This document shows positions 10,406 through 18,601 of a DNA stretch of 64,000 nt, in pieces. Numbering within the stretch: position 1 is the stretch's first letter; each line of letters starts with the position of its first letter. The DNA comes from Cyanobacteria bacterium SBLK (GTDB lineage: Bacteria > Cyanobacteriota > Cyanobacteriia > Cyanobacteriales > Spirulinaceae): positions 1-64,000 of the forward strand of contig JAGHZQ010000035.1 in assembly GCA_017746715.1 (NCBI GenBank), read 5' to 3'. The position numbers and the translations under genes are program-made. Below the pieces are notes generated by a model. The model ran no database searches. It was not told the origin of the DNA and saw nothing but the letters and a program-made list of their open reading frames with translations.

Positions 10406-10678
10406 ATGAAAAGTACGCATAAAAACGAGCATCAAGATGTTATTACCATCATTGCGAGTTCCAGTGATAGTTTTGATGATGCTGTCAAGCAAGGCATTCA
10501 ACAATTGAAAGACCCACACGGTCACCATAAGGGTCTAACGTTCACATCCTATGAAGTCGTTCAAATGCAAGGAACGATTTCCGATGATGGTAAGTCGTGC
10601 AATCCTGAATTTTATCAAGTTGTCATGAGTGTCGCAGGGACTCACAAACACGACCACGACCACGACCACGACCACTAA
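10406..10678 (+). CDS. dodecin-like protein with a His/Asp-repeat tail
   Basis: The 90-aa protein has a dodecin-type core at about residues 12-78: IIASSSDSFDDAVKQGIQ matches the family pattern of a strand, S-xSFxDAV and a helix. YEVVQMQGTISDD and FYQVVMSVAG match the two following strands. Dodecins are 65-75-aa flavin-binding or flavin-storing proteins that assemble as hollow dodecamers. Two features are unusual: a His-rich loop (DPHGHHKG) between helix and strand 2, and a C-terminal HKHDHDHDHDH tail encoded by a CACGAC hexamer repeat. Together they suggest metal binding (Ni, Zn or Co), which is inference. The Trp used by classical dodecins for flavin stacking is absent from the core, so flavin binding is doubtful. 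A gene of unknown function follows 110 bases downstream. Confidence 0.65.
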   Translation: MKSTHKNEHQDVITIIASSSDSFDDAVKQGIQQLKDPHGHHKGLTFTSYEVVQMQGTISDDGKSCNPEFYQVVMSVAGTHKHDHDHDHDH

Positions 10679-10713
10679 GAAGAGTTGCTTGGCTCTATTT
10701 ACTATCGTTTGCT

Positions 10714-10757
10714 GCAAGCGATCGATCTTGAAAAAACTTCGCGATCGAATCGCTTGC
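10714..10757. promoter_or_regulatory. inverted repeat between the dodecin-like gene and its neighbour
   Basis: GCAAGCGAT (10714-10722) pairs with ATCGCTTGC (10749-10757); the pairing extends inward by GATC with one bulged base. It ends about 30 bases before the next start codon, so it could be a weak terminator, an RNA processing site or an operator. Confidence 0.45.
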
Positions 10758-10788
10758 TTGAATTGATTTAAAATCTGGAGGCTTTTTC

Positions 10789-11235
10789 ATGTCGTATACT
10801 GCCAATATTGCTTGCCAACAGTTTGGGATTGTCGGAGCAGGAGAAACGATTCAAGCCGTTTCTCAACTTAGCGATGTTTTTTCCCCCCCACATCACGGAC
10901 CGCGTGACATTCCTATCTCGGTAAAACTGTCCCCAGGCGATAATTACGTCCACTTCCCAATTGTTCGTACCGGTCGATACGCAATTTATTTAGACACTTC
11001 CCATATTTTTAAAGGGATGATTTATAGTGGAATCAACCAAAATACTGGAACGGGAACTCCAATCGCAACCGGTCCGATCCGTATAGGAGGTTGCAAGGAT
11101 TTTGCTGAGGGTTTTGTGAGTATTGGAGATATTATCTTCACTAACGATGACCCCCAACCCATCGCTATCCACTTGTCGAACCCAGGTGCTAGCGAAATAA
11201 CAATTAAGTATATCGTATCCCTTTTTCAAGGGTAA
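10789..11235 (+). CDS. hypothetical protein, probable beta-rich small soluble protein
   Basis: I do not recognise this 148-aa protein. A strong GGAGG site lies eight bases before the ATG. It has no signal peptide or membrane segment. The sequence is rich in short hydrophobic strands separated by Gly/Pro/Asn turns (NYVHFPIVRTGRYAIYLDTS, EITIKYIVSLFQG), suggesting a beta-sandwich. Two cysteines (C9 and C102) are present. It follows the dodecin-like gene on the same strand across a hairpin, so the two may be co-transcribed; a joint role in metal or cofactor handling would be a guess. Confidence 0.7.
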   Translation: MSYTANIACQQFGIVGAGETIQAVSQLSDVFSPPHHGPRDIPISVKLSPGDNYVHFPIVRTGRYAIYLDTSHIFKGMIYSGINQNTGTGTPIATGPIRIGGCKDFAEGFVSIGDIIFTNDDPQPIAIHLSNPGASEITIKYIVSLFQG

Positions 11236-11354
11236 TTCTACGCTTTTCACAATCAGCTAAATTGGAGATAGGCTAAGATGTATTATCTTGAATGTTCGGA
11301 GAATTAAAGGCTTTCGGCTTTATCTCTCTACATCCTATTTCTAATTTTCCTCTC

Positions 11355-11549
11355 ATGGCCTTTCCTCCCCAGTCCGAAACTATCATCAGCAATCTTTTTT
11401 ATTTGGCGGTAGGACTTGCCATCCTCATCTATCTCCTGCGAGGATTGGGAATCTTGTCCTTTATACCGGGGGGGATTATTTGGTTTTTGATTTTGTTGGC
11501 GATCGCGACCGGAATTCTCTTCTTTGTCGAAAAAAGTCGGCGCTTTTAA
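11355..11549 (+). CDS. small two-helix membrane protein
   Basis: Read from the ATG at 11355 the product is 64 aa. Earlier in-frame starts would add a peptide without family character. Two hydrophobic helices are obvious (ISNLFYLAVGLAILIYLLRG and IIWFLILLAIATGILFFVEK) with a short Gly/Pro turn between them and a basic end (KSRRF). It lies 37 bases upstream of the rubredoxin gene on the same strand, so the two are probably one transcript. Function is unknown. Confidence 0.7.
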   Translation: MAFPPQSETIISNLFYLAVGLAILIYLLRGLGILSFIPGGIIWFLILLAIATGILFFVEKSRRF

Positions 11550-11586
11550 GGTAAAATCCGAAGCAATTTAAGAGGAGAACACGATC

Positions 11587-11748
11587 GTGAAAAAATACGT
11601 ATGTAGTGTTTGCGGTTACACCTACGATCCAGAAGAAGGCGATCCCGATAGCGGCATTAAACCGGGAACTGCCTTTGAAGATATTCCCGATGATTGGGTT
11701 TGTCCGGTGTGCGGCGTGGGGAAAGGCGATTTTGAACCAGAAGACTAA
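11587..11748 (+). CDS. rubredoxin
   Basis: A 53-aa protein starts at a GTG at 11587 with AGAGGAGAA upstream. It carries the full rubredoxin iron site: two CxxC pairs, [18 protein letters not shown] near the start and [19 protein letters not shown] at the end, with the usual aromatic residues between. Rubredoxins hold a single iron on four cysteines and transfer one electron. It lacks the C-terminal membrane anchor of the photosystem-associated RubA and is not next to ycf48 or psbEFLJ, so this is a free, soluble rubredoxin. Possible partners are flavodiiron proteins or rubrerythrin, none of which is in the window. A terminator follows. Confidence 0.95.
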   Translation: MKKYVCSVCGYTYDPEEGDPDSGIKPGTAFEDIPDDWVCPVCGVGKGDFEPED

Positions 11749-11779
11749 AAATTGTAAATTTTTATGACATAATTGAGGA

Positions 11780-11817
11780 AAAGGCTATCTGTCATGGTTG
11801 AGATAGTCTTTCTTTTT
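11780..11817 (+). terminator. Rho-independent terminator of the rubredoxin transcript
   Basis: AAAGGCTATCT (11780-11790) pairs over 11 bases with AGATAGTCTTT (11801-11811), allowing one G-U pair, with a 10-base loop and a following CTTTTT. It separates rubredoxin from the ABC ATPase gene. Confidence 0.8.
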
Positions 11818-11846
11818 AAAAACAACAGGGTTTAAGTTTTTATTTT

Positions 11847-12866
11847 ATGAGTGCTACTGTTTTAATCAAGAATCTTAAGAAAAACTATGGAGATGTGGAA
11901 GCGGTAAAAAATATCTCCTTTAAAGTCGAAAAAGGGGAGATTTTTGGCTTGCTCGGACCCAATGGAGCGGGAAAAACCACCGCGATTCGCTGTTTGTGTA
12001 CCCTTTCCAAACCTGATGGAGGAACAATTGAAATTTGCGGCATCTCCGCGATCGCCAATCCCAAGCAAGCGAGAAAGCGTCTCGGTTATGTCGCGCAAGA
12101 AGTGGCGTTAGATAAAGTGCTGACAGGACGAGAATTATTGCAGCTACAAGCCGCACTGTATCATCTTCCCGCCAAAGTTGCCAAAGAGCGTATTAATCAA
12201 CTCTTGAACCTTTTGGGATTAGAAGAATACGGAGAGAAGAAAACAGGAACTTATTCCGGGGGATTGCGAAAGCGATTGGATTTAGCGGCGGGTTTGCTGC
12301 ATCAACCGAATGTATTGGTGTTAGATGAACCGACAGTAGGATTAGATATTGAAAGCCGTTTTGTGGTGTGGGAATTCTTGAGAAAGTTGCGAGAAGCAGG
12401 CACGACAGTATTGATTACCAGTCATTATTTAGAAGAAGTCGATGCTCTTGCCGATCGCCTTGCGATTATCGATCGCGGTGTCGTTTTAGCCGAAGGCAGT
12501 CCCTCGGAATTAAAGGATAAAGTTGGCGGCGATCGAGTAACGTTAAGAATCCGCGAATTTTCTCCTCAAGAGGAAGCAGAAAAGGCAAAAGAACAGTTAT
12601 TAACCCTTCCTTTTGTTGAGGAAGCGATTATTAACGAAGCACAAGGAAACTCTCTCAATTTAGTCGTCCAGCGAGAAAGCAATCCCTTAACGCAAATTGA
12701 ACAATCTCTCTCGGAAATTGGTTTGCCGACTTTTAGCATGGCACAATCGCGACCGAGTTTGGATGATGTTTATTTAGCAGCAACGGGACGGACTTTAATG
12801 GATGCGGAATTGGCAGCAGCAGGGACGCGAGATTTGAAAAAGGAGAAGAAACAACAAATGAAATAA
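11847..12866 (+). CDS. ABC-2 type exporter ATP-binding protein (DrrA-like)
   Basis: The 339-aa protein has one ABC ATPase domain at residues 1-240: Walker A GPNGAGKTT, Q-loop QEVALDKVLTGRE, signature YSGGLRKRLDLA, Walker B VLVLDEPTVGLD and the H-loop ITSHYLEE. The C-terminal 90 residues are the extension seen in daunorubicin-resistance-type ATPases (DrrA family). It should power an ABC-2 permease that exports a lipid, polysaccharide precursor or drug. In many genomes the cognate permease is the next gene; here the best candidate lies 3.2 kb downstream at 16114, after four unrelated genes. The substrate cannot be deduced. Confidence 0.9.
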   Translation: MSATVLIKNLKKNYGDVEAVKNISFKVEKGEIFGLLGPNGAGKTTAIRCLCTLSKPDGGTIEICGISAIANPKQARKRLGYVAQEVALDKVLTGRELLQLQAALYHLPAKVAKERINQLLNLLGLEEYGEKKTGTYSGGLRKRLDLAAGLLHQPNVLVLDEPTVGLDIESRFVVWEFLRKLREAGTTVLITSHYLEEVDALADRLAIIDRGVVLAEGSPSELKDKVGGDRVTLRIREFSPQEEAEKAKEQLLTLPFVEEAIINEAQGNSLNLVVQRESNPLTQIEQSLSEIGLPTFSMAQSRPSLDDVYLAATGRTLMDAELAAAGTRDLKKEKKQQMK

Positions 12867-13032
12867 GTTATGATTTGAGGACATCTACGCTCCCTGAAAG
12901 CCTACAGATCGTTCTTTCATGATTCTTTTTCAAACAATCTCGCCGTTTATGATGGCGGTAGAGCGATCGCTGCCTTTAATACGCTAATCTCAAAATTTTA
13001 AAGTTTTTTACTATAATTCAAACTCAAAAAAT

Positions 13033-13581
13033 ATGCAAGAAGACTATATAACTCATCAGGTAAACTATCAAGATATCAAAACTTTACCCGATATCGAACG
13101 AGCTGCGGCTCGGATTTTCATCGATTATTTAGAACAATTAGATTTACCCGTCGAACTGCTCGATCGCTCCGTTCCCATTGCTAAATTGCAACAAGCGCAA
13201 CAAGAAAACTTGCTTTGGGTGGCGTGCAATCGCGAGGAGATTCTCATTGGTTTTGCTTATGTGGAAAAACTGGGAGAACATTGGCATTTAGAAGAGTTAG
13301 ACGTTCATCCCCAGTATCAGAAAAAAGGGATTGGTCGCGCCTTAGTTAAAGCAATTTGCGATCGCGCCGAAAAAAGGAAAATTCCCGCCATTACTTTAAC
13401 AACATTTCGCGATATTCCTTGGAATGCTCCTTTTTATGAAAAAATGGGATTCGTTGCGATCGCTTTTTCCGAATGCAGTACGGAACTACAAGAATTAGTT
13501 ATCGCCGAAGATCGACGGGGTTTGCGACAAGATAAGCGATTGATTATGCAATATCTTACATCTTCTCATGTTTCAGCTTAA
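13033..13581 (+). CDS. GNAT family N-acetyltransferase
   Basis: The 182-aa protein shows the GNAT fold with the acetyl-CoA loop in LEELDVHPQYQKKGIGRALV (the Q-K-K-G-I-G core) and the later FYEKMGFVAI element. These lie at residues 90-115 and 136-145. The N-terminal 60 residues carry an Asp/Glu-rich helix pair typical of the family. The acceptor (amino acid, peptide, ribosomal protein or small amine) is unknown. Its stop codon overlaps that of the convergent J-domain gene by sharing the bases TTAA at 13578-13581. Confidence 0.88.
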   Translation: MQEDYITHQVNYQDIKTLPDIERAAARIFIDYLEQLDLPVELLDRSVPIAKLQQAQQENLLWVACNREEILIGFAYVEKLGEHWHLEELDVHPQYQKKGIGRALVKAICDRAEKRKIPAITLTTFRDIPWNAPFYEKMGFVAIAFSECSTELQELVIAEDRRGLRQDKRLIMQYLTSSHVSA

Positions 13582-14648
13582 AAATCCCCCATATTTCTGC
13601 GAATTAACTCAGCCAATATTTCATCGAGCATATCGCCATCCACTTCCACAACTTGAGGTTGACCAGAATACGGACCTCTTACAAAATCTTTAATACTCAT
13701 TTTTTTATCGCGGAAATCTGCCACGAAATCGCGAATTTCTTCGACTTCTTCAATATGATTTTTTGCCTCGGCGACAATCTCTTCAATGGGATCGAAACCC
13801 TGTCGTACGAGAGAACGATATTCTTTAACCATTTCTCCTTCGGGGGTGCGTCGCATCCAGCGCAGTTCCGATTTAATGCTTTCGTATTGAACTTTTAACA
13901 TTTGATTATTTTTTTCTAAGCGATCGCACTGTCGTTCGATTTCGCTACCAGACGCATTATCGAGATTAATAGACTTCTCTAATTCGTATTGACGTTCGAG
14001 TTCTAATAATCTTGCCATATCTCCTTCCTCATAAGCGCGGTTGACTTCTTTCATGATTTCTTCATAATCCTCCTTTTTTTCTCCATCGGTAACTTTATCG
14101 GGATGAAAAATTGATGCCAGTCGTAGAAAACTTTGGCGCATTTGTTGCAAATCTTCATGAGAATTTTGATGTTCGGGGGGAGAATTATCTTCGCGATCGC
14201 TGTTCCCCGAATTAAAATCATCATTAAATTCTTCTCGATCGTCATCACTTTGATAAAATTCTTCATTATCGATTTCGTCCTCATTCTCTGGATGCTCCAG
14301 TCGTTTGGGGCTAATCAAGCCCATCATTTGCAACATTCGATAGACTTTTTCAATTTTTTTTCGACTTTGTTTGCCAAATTTCCGCGTTGTGAAAATTTCC
14401 TCAAAGACTGCATGAATTTCGCGATCGAGTTCGATAAGTTGTTCGTGAAAAGGGCGACTTCGACGAGAAACTTCTACAGCAATTTCTTTCATTTGCTCGA
14501 GGAAATTAGTTAATTCTTTTCGTTTTCTCTTAATCTGTTTGAGCAACCATTGATGGTCTTTTTCAAGCTCTTCAAAACGAAAGTGAAATGAGGATAAAGC
14601 TATCTCGTGATTGACTTTGGGTATGGGTTTTGACTTTTTTCTAGACAT
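13578..14648 (-). CDS. J-domain protein with long charged helical arms
   Basis: I start this at the ATG at 14648 (356 aa). A J-domain lies in the middle, about residues 165-220: MRQSFLRLASIFHPDKVTDG contains the HPD motif that stimulates Hsp70 ATPase. It is flanked by an N-terminal coiled coil (residues 20-100, basic), a very acidic linker (ENEDEIDNEEFYQSDDDREE) and a C-terminal coiled coil (about 225-330). It has no Gly/Phe region or zinc finger, so it is a type III (DnaJC-like) co-chaperone that probably directs DnaK to one client. It ends two small genes of unknown role on the same strand with a 29-base gap. Confidence 0.85.
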   Translation of the reverse strand: MSRKKSKPIPKVNHEIALSSFHFRFEELEKDHQWLLKQIKRKRKELTNFLEQMKEIAVEVSRRSRPFHEQLIELDREIHAVFEEIFTTRKFGKQSRKKIEKVYRMLQMMGLISPKRLEHPENEDEIDNEEFYQSDDDREEFNDDFNSGNSDREDNSPPEHQNSHEDLQQMRQSFLRLASIFHPDKVTDGEKKEDYEEIMKEVNRAYEEGDMARLLELERQYELEKSINLDNASGSEIERQCDRLEKNNQMLKVQYESIKSELRWMRRTPEGEMVKEYRSLVRQGFDPIEEIVAEAKNHIEEVEEIRDFVADFRDKKMSIKDFVRGPYSGQPQVVEVDGDMLDEILAELIRRNMGDF

Positions 14649-14677
14649 AATAAATAGACACCACAATGAAAGATGGA

Positions 14678-14962
14678 TTAGCGATCGCAGAATAGATGTT
14701 TCCCTATATATTTAACCACATATTTATAATCTTCAATGAGCGGTCCGATGATTCGAAAGTCGTACTTTCCGTCTTGAGTCGCCAATACTTTGGCAATTTT
14801 CAAAATATCGCGATCGCCAAAAGATTCGCGATCGCACTTTTTCAGATATCGCGCGAGAAGTCGAGCCATCTCAAAGCGCCCTCCTTCGCCACAAATCGGA
14901 GAACCGTCTTGCCATAACTCTTCGAGTAAGCTCTCGATATCCCGTTCTGAAATATTGACCAT
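14678..14962 (-). CDS. hypothetical small protein
   Basis: From the ATG at 14962 the product is 94 aa. The sequence is mostly helical and charged (ISERDIESLLEELWQDG, RFEMARLLARYLKKC, DFRIIGPLIEDYKYVVKYIG) without signal or membrane segments. The family is unknown to me. It sits between a membrane protein and the J-domain gene, 29 bases from the latter, and is probably co-transcribed with them; it could be the client or partner of the J-protein, which is inference. Confidence 0.65.
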   Translation of the reverse strand: MVNISERDIESLLEELWQDGSPICGEGGRFEMARLLARYLKKCDRESFGDRDILKIAKVLATQDGKYDFRIIGPLIEDYKYVVKYIGKHLFCDR

Positions 14963-15015
14963 AAAACTATAGCTGAATCGACAAGCGATCGCCAAAATAG
15001 AGAGCGAGATTGCAT

Positions 15016-15981
15016 TTAATAGATTGAGTCCTGCTTGCGTTCCATAAAGCGATTCAATTCATTCTTAATGTATTTTGACCAGCGATATTCGGGAAACCCT
15101 GCCAGCATAATGACGATAGCAACTCCTAAAGCCGAGAAATATCCTGTAATTGTAAAACCGTCAACCCAATAGGATGCAAGAGCGCAAATCCCGGGAAAAA
15201 ATCCGAAAGGAAGAAAAAGGTGCCAGATTACGACTATCCAAGCCAGCCAATACGATCGCCTTTTAATCGCTTGGAACTTTTCTGGCTTGAGTTGGTCTCG
15301 ATTGAACAGTATATCTTCCTGCATGAGCAACTGATTCCGCAGAATATAAACGATCGAAAACCCTAAAAAAAGTGCCGAAGAAGAATCGATTTGAAGGATG
15401 TTGGGAAATACCCGAGAGATAAGCCAAAGAGCGGCAGGAACACAAGATAAGAGACAAAGTTGTCCCAGTGTATAAACCAAACCCCGCCACCAACTCAAGC
15501 CAAGCCAGGTCGGCAGACAAGCAAAAAATAGACCCACAAAATCGCTCGTTAATAACACGAATACAGTTGTTAATACCAAAGTCATTCCAGTGAGGAATTG
15601 TACCTGAGTTCCGAGGAAATCGCATCCGGCTAGCACTAATGCGAATGTTCCAAAAGTGAGGGGCTTCATCTTCAAATACAACCAAAAAGACGCGCCGCTA
15701 GAAGAAGAACGACCGTCGAGGAAGCGATCGGGGTCTTGTTGCATCGTGTTGAATGTTGTTTTCAGCCCCCATATTCCCATGACGGATGCGATCGCTAATG
15801 CTGATAAAGCTAAGGCGATCGCCACAATCAATCGAGTCGGCCAATCCGCGATCGTCACCCCCGGGATGAGAGAAGGCGCGATAAAAAGTCCTAAAGCGAA
15901 ACCCCCGACATTGATAAAGATGAGGCTTATTAGTAATAACAAGCACCCAAAACCTTGATAAGGGGATAATTTCTCGGTCAT
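15016..15981 (-). CDS. multi-pass membrane protein of unknown function
   Basis: This 321-aa protein has about eight hydrophobic segments: the first at residues 10-34, the second at 46-70, the others between 105 and 300. The loop after the second helix is hydrophilic and Ser-rich (DPDRFLDGRSSSSGA). The last 20 residues are basic and cytoplasmic-looking (KYIKNELNRFMERKQ). I see no transporter or enzyme motif. It is first in a run of three codirectional genes (membrane protein, 94-aa protein, J-domain protein), so a shared operon is plausible. Confidence 0.75.
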   Translation of the reverse strand: MTEKLSPYQGFGCLLLLISLIFINVGGFALGLFIAPSLIPGVTIADWPTRLIVAIALALSALAIASVMGIWGLKTTFNTMQQDPDRFLDGRSSSSGASFWLYLKMKPLTFGTFALVLAGCDFLGTQVQFLTGMTLVLTTVFVLLTSDFVGLFFACLPTWLGLSWWRGLVYTLGQLCLLSCVPAALWLISRVFPNILQIDSSSALFLGFSIVYILRNQLLMQEDILFNRDQLKPEKFQAIKRRSYWLAWIVVIWHLFLPFGFFPGICALASYWVDGFTITGYFSALGVAIVIMLAGFPEYRWSKYIKNELNRFMERKQDSIY

Positions 15982-16113
15982 CGTTGAAAATCGAGAAGTG
16001 ATGGATATGGTGCGATTATACGATCGCGCTTCAAGAGAATTTCGAGATTGCGCCTCTTTCGAGAGCGATCGCGTACACTACAAAAATAAAGTCATCATTC
16101 TTGCTATTTTTCC

Positions 16114-17007
16114 ATGAGTCAATCGATTACCCCTTCTCAACTGGACAGTTTAGCTCCCAATGCTTCCCAGCCGGATCGGATGGGCGATCGCGAAAATGTG
16201 ATGGGGGAATTTATCCAAGAAACCCTTGCCTTAACCAAACGCCTGTTTATTCAACTCAAACGCCGTCCCACGACCCTCATGGCCGGGATCGTGCAACCGT
16301 TGATGTGGTTAATTCTCTTTGGTGCGCTCTTTTATAATGCCCCCCAAGGATTTTTAGGAGACGATATTAATTACGGTAAATTCCTCGCCCCCGGAGTTAT
16401 CGTTTTTACGGCATTTTCCGGGGCATTAAATGCGGGGTTACCCGTCATGTTCGATCGCGAGTTCGGGTTTCTCAATCGCTTTCTCGTTGCCCCTCTCGCC
16501 TCTCGCTATTCCATCGTTGCCGCATCTACCCTATATATCATCAGCTTGGCTTTCATTCAAACTGCGGCGATCGTCGTCGCGAGTGCGTTTATCGGAGCGG
16601 GTTGGCCGAGTTTGGTCGGTTTGGGGACGATCGCCGCGATCGTTTTCCTCATTGTCGTGGGGGTGACGGCGTTGAGTTTGAGTTTGAGTTTTGCCCTCCC
16701 CGGACATATCGAACTGATTGCTGTAATTTTTGTGACTAACTTGCCATTACTGTTTGCCAGCACTGCCCTCGCTCCCCTTTCCTTTATGGCGAATTGGTTG
16801 CAGTGGATTGCCTCTTTTAACCCGTTAACCTATGCAATCGAACCCATTCGCTATCTTTATTTGAACGAGACTTGGGGACTCGATAGCACGGTCATGACTG
16901 CCCCCTGGGGATCGATGAACTTTGCGGCGGTTCTTGTGGTTTTGCTCGTTTTTGACGCGATCGTTTTAACAGCCATTCAACCCTTACTGCAACGCCGTTT
17001 GGGTTAG
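16114..17007 (+). CDS. ABC-2 type transporter permease
   Basis: The 297-aa protein has a hydrophilic N-terminal 45 residues and then the six-helix ABC-2 membrane domain: helices near 56-76, 90-110, 135-160, 170-190, 205-230 and 265-290. The family block FNPLTYAIEPIRYLYLNE matches the ABC-2 signature shared by DrrB, NodJ and related permeases. It is the likely partner of the DrrA-like ATPase at 11847, to which it is codirectional but not adjacent. Substrate unknown; export of a hydrophobic compound or glycan would be typical. Confidence 0.88.
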   Translation: MSQSITPSQLDSLAPNASQPDRMGDRENVMGEFIQETLALTKRLFIQLKRRPTTLMAGIVQPLMWLILFGALFYNAPQGFLGDDINYGKFLAPGVIVFTAFSGALNAGLPVMFDREFGFLNRFLVAPLASRYSIVAASTLYIISLAFIQTAAIVVASAFIGAGWPSLVGLGTIAAIVFLIVVGVTALSLSLSFALPGHIELIAVIFVTNLPLLFASTALAPLSFMANWLQWIASFNPLTYAIEPIRYLYLNETWGLDSTVMTAPWGSMNFAAVLVVLLVFDAIVLTAIQPLLQRRLG

Positions 17008-17041
17008 CCTGCTATTTGAATTCTTGGGATTTTGAGATTGT

Positions 17042-18577
17042 TCAATGCCCTGCCATGCGCCGGCCGATTGTTGCTAAATCCGCATCGCCGATCGCGCTTT
17101 CATAGACCAATTTTCCCTCGCTCATCACCAAAAGGCGATCGCACAGAGCCAAAAGTTCGTCGAGATCTTCGCTCACTAAAAGAATGGCAACGCCGCGATT
17201 GCGAGCTGCTAAAATTTGGCCGCGAATGTATGCCGCCGCCGCAAAATCCAGACCAAAACAGGGGTTGGAAGCGATCGACAGTTGAATGGTTTCCGAGGAT
17301 AATTCCCGAGCCAATACCGTTCGCTGTATATTTCCTCCCGAAAGATTCCTCACGGGAGTTTGCGTCGAGGGAGTGCGAATGGCAAAGGCTTCGATGAGAG
17401 TTTGCGCCATGCGCCGAATAACGTTGAGAAAGAGGAATCCTCGCTTTGATTGGGGCGGGCGATCGAAGGTTCGCAAAGCCAAGTTTTCGGCAACGCTCAT
17501 GTGAGGAACGCAAGCATTATACAGGGGTTCTTCCGGCAGGACGTACACCTGATGTTCGGTCATTGCTTTGCGGGTGGATCGGTAGGGTTTGCCGTTGACG
17601 CAAACTCGTCCGGTCACTAGCGATCGCTGCCCGGACAAAACTTCTACCAGTTCTTTTTGACCGTTTCCCGAAACCCCAGCAATACCGACAATTTCCCCGC
17701 GAGCGATGGTCAAGTTAATATCCTCAATGGCGGGCAAACCATTATCTTTGTTTGCCCCCAGTCCCCGCAATTCTAGAACGGTAGCGGGGTTCTCCAGTTT
17801 TGTTTTGCGAATGGATTGAACTGTCCTGACTTCCCCCAGCATCATCGCCCCCATATCGGCAACGCTCAAGTCTTTGAGCGATCCATGACCCGCGAGTTTG
17901 CCCTTCCGTAAAATGGTCACTCGATCGGCAAAAGCCGTGACTTCTCGGAACTTATGAGAAATCATCAACACGCTCAGCTTCCTATTTATCACTTCCTCTC
18001 GCAGCAATCCCAAGACCTCATCGGCCTCATCTGGCGTTAATACCGATGTGGGTTCGTCCAAAATCAAAATGCGGCTTTGCAAGTAGAGTTGTTTGAGAAT
18101 TTCTAACTTTTGCTTTTCTCCGGCGGCCAGTTCGCTAACAGAACGATCTAAGGGGAGAGGAAACGGTGCTGCTGCCATAAAGGCTTCGAGTTGCTCTGTT
18201 TCTTTGCGCCAGTCAATCAACAGAGGACTATCAAAGCGAGATAATACCAAATTTTCTGCTACGGTCATGGCCGAAACCGAGGTGAAATGTTGATAGACCA
18301 TGCCGATCCCCAGTTTGTGCGCTGCCGCCGGATTGGCGATCGCTCTCGCTTTCTTCCCCACGCAAACTTTGCCGGAGGTGGGCTGGTAAAACCCCATGAC
18401 GCATTTTACAAGGGTGCTTTTTCCCGCGCCGTTTTCTCCTAAAAGCGCGTGAAAACTGGCGGGTTTGAGGTGCAAGGAAACGCGATCGAGCGCCACCACA
18501 GAGCCAAAGCGCTTGCTGAGATCGATCGCTTCTAGATCGGGCGGTAAGGGCTTCGCCATTGGGGAATCGGACGACAT
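17042..18577 (-). CDS. ABC importer ATP-binding protein with two ATPase domains (nucleoside/BMP type)
   Basis: The 511-aa protein has two tandem ABC domains as in RbsA, XylG and the BMP-linked YufO/NupB family. The first is complete: Walker A GENGAGKSTL (about residue 50), signature near LAAGEKQKLEILKQL, Walker B RILILDEPTSVL. The second (from about residue 265) has a Walker A weakened to GVSGNGQKE but a good LSGGNIQRTVLAREL signature; its Walker B region is altered to NPCFGLDFAA. This asymmetry is normal in the family. It is the last gene of the importer set running from 24237 down to 17042, and its start lies 24 bases after the amidohydrolase gene. Confidence 0.92.
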   Translation of the reverse strand: MSSDSPMAKPLPPDLEAIDLSKRFGSVVALDRVSLHLKPASFHALLGENGAGKSTLVKCVMGFYQPTSGKVCVGKKARAIANPAAAHKLGIGMVYQHFTSVSAMTVAENLVLSRFDSPLLIDWRKETEQLEAFMAAAPFPLPLDRSVSELAAGEKQKLEILKQLYLQSRILILDEPTSVLTPDEADEVLGLLREEVINRKLSVLMISHKFREVTAFADRVTILRKGKLAGHGSLKDLSVADMGAMMLGEVRTVQSIRKTKLENPATVLELRGLGANKDNGLPAIEDINLTIARGEIVGIAGVSGNGQKELVEVLSGQRSLVTGRVCVNGKPYRSTRKAMTEHQVYVLPEEPLYNACVPHMSVAENLALRTFDRPPQSKRGFLFLNVIRRMAQTLIEAFAIRTPSTQTPVRNLSGGNIQRTVLARELSSETIQLSIASNPCFGLDFAAAAYIRGQILAARNRGVAILLVSEDLDELLALCDRLLVMSEGKLVYESAIGDADLATIGRRMAGH

Positions 18578-18601
18578 GGGAGAGACTCCAAGTGCGGTGG
18601 G

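Noticed and set aside
10640..10678. CACGAC repeats as a possible CRISPR-like or satellite element
   Set aside because: They are in-frame codons for the His/Asp tail of the dodecin-like protein; no spacers.
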